This document shows, in pieces, positions 57,790 through 64,000 of a DNA stretch of 64,000 bases. The notes under the pieces were generated by a model. That model saw only the letters and a program-made list of their open reading frames with translations. It was not told the DNA's origin and made no database searches. This DNA comes from Apiospora phragmitis (lineage: Eukaryota > Ascomycota > Sordariomycetes > Amphisphaeriales > Apiosporaceae): assembly GCA_038363925.1 (NCBI GenBank), contig JAQQWL010000009.1, positions 1,116,001-1,180,000 on the forward strand, read 5' to 3'. Position 1 is the first letter of the stretch; every line of letters begins with the position of its first letter. The position numbers and the translations under genes were made by a program.

Positions 57790-60700
57790 ATGGCTGCAGA
57801 CAACGAAGCTGTTGCCCTGCATGGCGCTGAGGGAGAAGCTGAGACAAGCGCTGCTACCCGTTCGCCAGAGCCGCAGACCCAGCAGGAACCCCCGAGCCCG
57901 ACGACAACAGCGACCCAAAATACGGAAGAGAAGGATTCGGCAGGCCATACGCCCTCCAAGAAGCGCTCCGCCTCTCAATCGGAGCCCAGTGGCTCGACCA
58001 AGGTCACAAAACGGCGGGCTGCTCGCGCCTGTGTGTCCTGCCGGGCTCGCAAGGTCCGTTGTGACGTGGTTGAGGGCGCTCCCTGCGGCAATTGCAGATG
58101 GGACAACGTGGAGTGCGTTGTCCAAGAAAGCCGCCGGCGAAAGTGAGTCGATTTCCAAATTTGCCGTATTCGGTACTTGCCACATACCACATATGCGGCT
58201 GATCCCATGAGATCGACATTGACCATAGATTGCGTCATTTCAATTGGCAGCGAACTTTTTTGTTGCTTGTCAAATGATCTCCAAATCCCATCCCCAGACC
58301 TCCTCAATTGGAGGCTTAATTGCGTATAGCTGCTAACCCCTGGTCGTTTTCGTGTTACAGAAAGAATTTGTTCGATGCAAGCACTTCAGCCGCTGGACAC
58401 ACCCCTGGCCAGCAGAAAATTGCCGAGGCACAGAGGCCGACAACGACGAGTCCAGTCAACATCAGTCCGGCCCCTGATGTCCGTCGACAAAGTGAGGTGT
58501 CACTCGCGGCCTCTGTCAACGTCACCCCTGCGGAGGCGGCGGCGGCCAATGCAGCCATCAGTCAGCAGGTGGCTCAGTCCACATGCGCAACTAGCTTCCC
58601 GGACGGCAGCGGCTTGAACGGTCACGTTCCCAATTTAATCTGTAAGTGGCTGATCCCTTTCGTGTCACCCCGCGGACTTTCACATGCTTCGCAAGTCGGA
58701 GCTTGGCTGTCCTATTGCCCCCTGAAAACTCCTGCGGGGATTTTTACTATTCGTTCCCTTCTATGATATGATACCTCGTCTCATACATACAGCGCTGACC
58801 ACCGGACTTTCATGTGCAACAGATCAACAGCAACCGGATGCAAGGACAGACTCGGTGTTGTTGCTAGCCCAGCTTCAGCAGTCTACAAACAACGGACCTG
58901 GGTTCTCGAATCTCTGGCCTGATGCTACTGCGGGCTTTAGCAATGCGAAGACGGCGCAGTTCTTGAACACACTTGAGGAACCTGATGCATCTTCCCAGCT
59001 GCCTGGCTTTATCCGGCCACTGCCTGCCAAGATCGCCCCCGAGGATGTGAACTATCTGCACTTGAAGGGGGCTCTTACGTTGCCCACGCCCCCCCTCCAG
59101 AATGCTCTTCTTCGGGCTTATGTCGAATATGTACATCCGTACATGCCGCTTATGGAGCTGCATGACTTCCTCGCTGCCATCAACTCACCGGATGGACTCT
59201 ATGGACAGATCAGCTTGTTCTTGTACCATGCTGTCATGTTTGCCAGCACGGCGTACGTGGATGTCAAGTATCTGAAGGAGGCTGGTTATTCCAGTAGGAA
59301 GGCTGCGCGCAAGGCCTTCTTTCAGAAGACAAGGGTGAGCGATCACATGCCTATATCTATCTGCATGCGAGGAGTATAAGCTGACCGACAACCATTAGCT
59401 TTTGTACGACTTTGACTACGAGAGTGACCGCCTCATACTCGTACAGGCGTTGCTTCTGATGACGTATTGGTACGAGACGCCCGATGACCAGAAGGATACC
59501 TGGCATTGGATGGGTGTGGCTATATCGCTCGCGCATACCATCGGGCTTCACCGCAACCCGGCCAACACGAACATGTCGCCCCGCAAGCAAAAGTTATGGA
59601 AGCGCATCTGGTGGTCGTGCTTCATGCGCGATCGCTTAATCGCCCTGGGAATGCGAAGGCCGACTAGGATAAAGGACGAAGACTACGATGTGCCCATGCT
59701 GGATGAGGGCGACTTCGAGATCGGGCCCCTGGCGGATGAGATTCAGGTCGTGAACCATGATTGCACTTTGGTTCGCGATGTTCTGATGCAGCAAGAGCTT
59801 GCGTCGATGTGTGTTGCCAAAGCAAAGCTGTGCTTATGCATCAGCGAGATGCTCAAGGCCCAATACTCCGTGCTTGTGCGGGACAAGTCGAGGCCGGAAA
59901 ACACGACGAACAGCACCATGATGCTGCACCCAAAGAAGCAGTTGGACAACATCGAGCTCGTCAACGAGGTCGATATTTCGCTTATGGCTTGGTCTCAAGC
60001 GCTTCCTGCGTGCTGTCAGTATAGGCCATTGACGCAGCTGGATCTCAGGGATGGGCACAAGACCATCGCTGTCCAGCGTAATCTGCTGCATATGGTTTAC
60101 TACACCACGATTTCGGCACTTCATCGCCCCCAGTTTCTGCACTCCTCACCCCTGCACGTGCCAACGACTTCGAGGCAGGCACAGGAGATGTCGAGAATGA
60201 AGGTCCGAGATTCGGCGTCTCATATCACGCGGATGGTAAACGAACTCCACCAACTCAAGCTCGAGAAGTATCTTCCTACAACAGGTGTTACTGTCATCCT
60301 TCCCGCGATGATTATCCACCTCTTGGAGATGAAGAACAACGTGGCCCAGGCCCGTGACAAGGCTGTCCAGGGCTTCCTCCAGTGCATGAAGGTGATGGTG
60401 AAGCTACGCGACAGCTACGCAGCTGCTGACTATGCCGTCGCCTTCCTCGACGCGGCCCTTCGTAAGGCTGCCATTGACCTACAGGCCTCGCAACAAGCCG
60501 CCGCAGCAGCCACCACCGCCAATGCCGCTAACGCCGCCGCCAACAACAATAAGAATAACGGGGCCTTCTTCCGGGCGCCGACCGCCGTGGTGGTGGCTGA
60601 GGAGATGGCCACGCCGCCACCGGAGAATCTGCCTGACATGACGCAGCCCGAGGCGGCGCTCATGAACCCCAGCACCGTCTACGTGCCGCCGGCGGAGCTG

Positions 60701-61024
60701 ATGGGCGCGGCGGCGGCCGGGATGGCGGGCAACTCGCCGCCCGACACGAATAAGGACGGCTTCACGCCCAGCGCGTCGGGCGGGTCGTCGAACGGCAGCG
60801 ACGGGGGCCAGCCTCCCCAGCTCGACGTCGAGATGGACTTTGTCGACGGCGACCAGGACGAGTTCGACTGGAACGCGCTCACGGGCACCAACATCGACTT
60901 CGACCAGTGGCTGCACTTCCCCGGCGAGAACGTCGGCGGCGCCAAGAATAGCACGGCTGTTGACGGGGACCCGGCGGACCCGTTCCTCAATGTTTTGGGT
61001 GACGGGGCTATGGTGAACGGGTAA
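57790..61024 (+). CDS. farA: FarA/Ctf1-family Zn(II)2Cys6 regulator of fatty-acid use and cutinase genes
   Basis: Transcription factor of the FarA/FarB-Ctf1 family, which activates peroxisomal and mitochondrial fatty-acid oxidation genes (and cutinase in plant pathogens) through CCTCGG elements. Exons are 57790-58142, 58361-58641, 58823-59334 and 59399-61024, giving 924 codons and 923 residues. The zinc cluster is exceptionally diagnostic: ACVSCRARKVRC then DVVEGAPCGNCRWDNVEC (Cys81, 84, 91, 99, 102, 109), preceded by KRRAAR and followed by ESRRRKKNLF across the first splice. The next junction gives GHVPNLIYQQ, also family-like. The middle homology region includes [33 protein letters not shown] and LWKRIWWSCFMRDRLIALGM. 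The C-terminal 190 residues are Ala/Asn/Pro-rich and end in an acidic, Trp-containing segment (DEFDWNALTGTNIDFDQWLH), a likely activation region. Whether it is FarA (Ctf1-alpha) or FarB (Ctf1-beta) is not certain. Confidence 0.93.
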
Positions 61025-61375
61025 AGAGTGATGAATAGGGGGCAATTGGCTCACGGAAGAGCTTCAACTTCGAATGCGTATTTATGTTATTCTCCGAGGG
61101 GTATAGGGTCGGGTTGAATCTGGCGTCTATAGGCGGCATTGTGTTGGGGGGCAAGGGATGAACTTTTCAGGGCGTTATCTCGGACCATCAGGAGGTATTG
61201 GGGCGTTTTCTTGGGTTGGGCGGTTCTGTCTTTTTCGTTTTACCTGTCGTTTTCAAGCCATTTGACAAAAGTCTGTCTTTTGGGGACCATGGGGGCGTAT
61301 CTGAGGTTTCATTTATGACTCATGAGGACGTTGTTTTTATATATACCCTGTTGGGATTTATAACGATATAAGAAG

Positions 61376-61404
61376 CTACTACTACTACTACTACTACTAC
61401 TACT
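61376..61404 (+). repeat. CTA trinucleotide microsatellite
   Basis: Nearly ten perfect CTA units about 350 bp after the farA stop codon. Confidence 0.95.
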
Positions 61405-62553
61405 TTACATTATACAATTGCCAAGTTGCGGCGCATATGCGTGTGCATGGATGGTAAATCGGGCGGACGAAGACCTGACATAGTCAATGGTAGATAGATG
61501 ATATATATGAGGATGTCTTATTCTATTCCGACTTAACTGCCTACGTAGCCAGCTCTCCCAGTGCAGGCTATCCCAGCTCCAACCCGACACCGAAATAAGG
61601 TTACATCATGTGAACGGTTATATCTGGGACTACTATAGACGCCCCCTGTTGTTGTTTTGCCGCGCAACCATAATCATATACTATGCATTACCCGCTCGCC
61701 ATCGTATTATTAGCTAGCAAGTACTATTGCTGGCTATGTATTCCGCCTCCGGGTATCGCACCTCCAACGTGACACGGAAATGATAGTACATGAACGGACA
61801 TCTTTAGGCTAGCTCTACCCGTTCTATACTATGTTAGGCAGGGACGGGAATAGCTTTAATAGTTAAGCTATAGTATGAAAGCCGCTCAGAGATATTATTA
61901 TAATGAACGTTACTATACATCTGGGTTCCCGACAAAATTTTCTCTCTCTCAAGACCCAATGCAAGCTGTTAGAGTTGAATTTCCTTTTCTCTTCTTCTGA
62001 GACTAGAGGTATCCAAACCGGATCTAGCGAACGCCTCGTTTTTCCTTAGATCTACCGTTCCGAGTTTGCGTGACGACTCCAGAAAAATTGAGGGTCGTCA
62101 GCCACCCTTCAATGGTCTCTCTCGGGGTTATATGAGCATCTGAGTGACCCGAGATTGGGAGCTCCATCTGGACTGGCTCCTGGCGGGGATCCCTGAAGCC
62201 GTTTGCTGGGCAACCGGAGCTTATGGACTCCGTCGGAAGAGACAGAGAATGTCAACATCTCCGGTGTATGTTTACTGGGCGAGCAGGAGGAAGACTGGTT
62301 TCACTATAAACTTATGTGTAGATCTCACTTACTAAAGATGGGAGGTTTTTTATATATATGCGAGGACGCACTTGTCTGATGAAACAAGACGAGAAACGAG
62401 ACTTGGAATCCTGTTCAATGCAGATGCAGGGTCAAGCAAGGCAAGGCGCGGGAGGATGAGCAAAGTGAGCGAGCAGAGACAGAGCCCCCCGCTAAGCCGG
62501 GTTGGACCGATTTTGTTCGCGCAATTAACCTACCTACTGATAATTTGGGATTT

Positions 62554-62563
62554 GGGGGGGGGG
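62554..62563 (+). repeat. G10 homopolymer
   Basis: Ten consecutive G in intergenic DNA. Confidence 0.85.
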
Positions 62564-63019
62564 TCTCGGGGAGGGTCTCCACGCGTTGCTGAGGGCGCGC
62601 TTCATATTGAATTGACGGATTACTGGCCCCGGCCATCCCTGCTCTGCTCGCTATTAGACGGACTGCCAAACCCTCTGCCAATTTGCGCATAAGGGGATTT
62701 GCGGCATGTGGCAATCCTGTCAGTCTGACTCTTCCCGTCTCTGTTTCTGTATTCTGCATCTATCTATCCATCTATCTTTGCGTGCATGTAGCCCTTCAGA
62801 CGCGGCCGAGCGAGAACGCGCAGCTTCAAGTGAGCAAGACGAGTACGACCGGATCGGGGCCCGTCGCCGCCCGCCCACGATCTTGCCAATTCATGCTCAA
62901 CACGCAGCACGCGCAGCCACGGTGGAGGAAGTTCCATCTAATTCCCCGGCTCTCATTGCACGAATTCGATCGTTACTCGCGCCAGCACGACGGCGTTTCG
63001 TTTTCGCCAACCAACCTCC

Positions 63020-63037
63020 TTCTCTCTCTCTCTCTCT
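63020..63037 (+). repeat. TC dinucleotide microsatellite
   Basis: About nine TC units in the pyrimidine-rich region upstream of the edge gene. Confidence 0.85.
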
Positions 63038-63893
63038 TTTCAATGTAACTGGGCAGCAGTACATACCTCTAGTCATAATCTTGCATATCATACCCTGCAT
63101 ACACCGCTCAACAGCACAAGAGTTGACGTGTGTCCTCCATCTTTGAGACAACGCAACTGACCAATCCTTCCACCGTACTGCGCATCCATTCGCTCATTTT
63201 CCGCCCTGCCTTGGCTCCAACAGGTCGACACTTGCATAGACCCAGCCATTCATTACTCTCCTTAATCCTCTTTTTATTCTTCACACTCTCTTAAGCTTTG
63301 ATAAAAAAGAACAAAATTGGTCTTGGTCTTGCCCTTCTGCTTGGGCCATCATCCACACCCAGAGTTCCCCGCGACCTGACGCCAGTCGCACAACCTCAAA
63401 CCGACGGGTCGACGATACCTTTGACGTAACGCAATCCCCTGGCTGTCCGAGCAAGCTACTTCTGCTGCTGCATGCCGCCTGCCAGGCTGCGCAACACACC
63501 GACTTATTCAACTTGATCTGTCCAAGATCCGATGACGCACCTTGAATCTGCAGTCCATCGTACCTGACTAGTCTGTGTGTCACGGCATCCATCCAGCATC
63601 GGCATCCCGCGCGCGCGAAAGGCTACTCCGTACTTGGGGAAGGGACGGGCGGGTCGCACACAACACCCGGGGGAAACGAGAAAGTGCAAACGAGGTTGAA
63701 CCAACCCTCGGCGCATGTTCTAACGGCCAACTGTCCAAAATCATATCATGATGGGCAATTACAGTTGATTCTCTCTCTCATTTCCGACTCCTTCCAATCA
63801 TCTCCGGCGGACCGACCTGGACTGGCCATGTCTCATTTCCACGTGCGATTACCACCAAAAATAACAATACGCGACTAACACACAGATACTACT

Positions 63894-64000
63894 ATGTCTG
63901 AACACCGGGCGCTCACTTCCATGGCTACGCCGCCCCCCGGTGGGCGAGGTGCCATGCGCCGCCCTCTTCGTTCCACGTCGCGATCTCCAGCTCGACACCG
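63894..64000 (+). CDS. 5' end of a gene cut by the window edge, product unknown
   Basis: The ATG at 63894 follows an A-rich, stop-containing leader and opens a frame that stays open for all 35 codons to the edge. It reads MSEHRALTSMATPPPGG, then RGAMRRPLRSTSRSPARHR. The start is Pro/Arg/Ser-rich and probably disordered, as in many fungal nuclear or cytoskeletal proteins. Strong GC rise at the ATG and the preceding pyrimidine-rich leader support a real start. Nothing allows a family call. Confidence 0.55.
   Translation, partial: MSEHRALTSMATPPPGGRGAMRRPLRSTSRSPARH

Larger units (their letters stand above)
61025..63893. other. Intergenic downstream of farA and leader of the edge gene
   Basis: The left part is the farA 3' region with a CTA microsatellite. 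61500-62000 is AT-rich and holds two similar 60-bp segments (see findings). A G10 run lies at 62554-62563. From about 62700 the DNA is C/T-rich with a TC run at 63020-63037, consistent with a long promoter and 5' leader for the gene starting at 63894. No gene seen. Confidence 0.45.

Noticed and set aside
41649..61024. Malic enzyme, MFS transporter and FarA-type regulator as one metabolic cluster
   Set aside because: They are separated by 8-kb and 4.7-kb gene-poor stretches, and none is a biosynthetic backbone gene. No shared motif was seen.

Overview
The window is nuclear DNA from a filamentous ascomycete (Pezizomycotina). Most genes carry short spliceosomal introns of about 45-190 nt, with GTAAGT/GTATGT/GTGAGT donors and CTAAC/CTGAC-type branch sites. 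The gene set includes a FarA/Ctf1-type fatty-acid regulator, a MARVEL-domain membrane protein, LOC1, PGA2 and fungal-type malic enzyme. I see no operons, plasmid functions, CRISPR arrays, rRNA genes or credible tRNA genes. The class within Pezizomycotina cannot be fixed from the sequence alone.

Layout. 0.9-13.9 kb holds three minus-strand genes: a large Ser/Pro-rich protein of unknown function, a mitochondrial m-AAA protease (Yta12/Afg3 type), and a fungal protein with a Cys-rich C-terminal region. After a gene-poor 5 kb come two divergent pairs flanking a membrane-protein gene: PGA2(-)/MHF1(+), then the MARVEL protein (+), then HIS3(-)/LOC1(+). 28.8-36.9 kb has a Ser/Thr-rich single-pass membrane protein and a Zn(II)2Cys6 transcription factor. 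38.5-44.3 kb has an MFS drug/polyamine-type transporter and malic enzyme, both on the minus strand. An 8.2-kb gene-poor stretch follows, then a tiny 120-aa acidic protein gene, another 4.7-kb gene-poor stretch, the FarA/Ctf1 homologue, and at the right edge the first codons of a gene that runs out of the window.

How the genes fit together. These are dispersed housekeeping and regulatory genes, not a cluster. Malic enzyme (NADPH or pyruvate supply) and a FarA-type lipid regulator could touch the same carbon metabolism, but they are 14 kb apart and nothing in the sequence shows a functional link. I found no convincing new multi-gene system.

The most notable signal is that three otherwise intact conserved genes (m-AAA protease, Zn2Cys6 factor, MFS transporter) each need a correction of exactly one base to read through. 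Each site lies in a homopolymer run, and in each gene the exon-length arithmetic is off by exactly one base. Eight other spliced genes sum to whole codons. The first gene shows two offsetting frame changes that may have the same cause. Assembly error is the simplest reading, with real lesions or slippage as alternatives.
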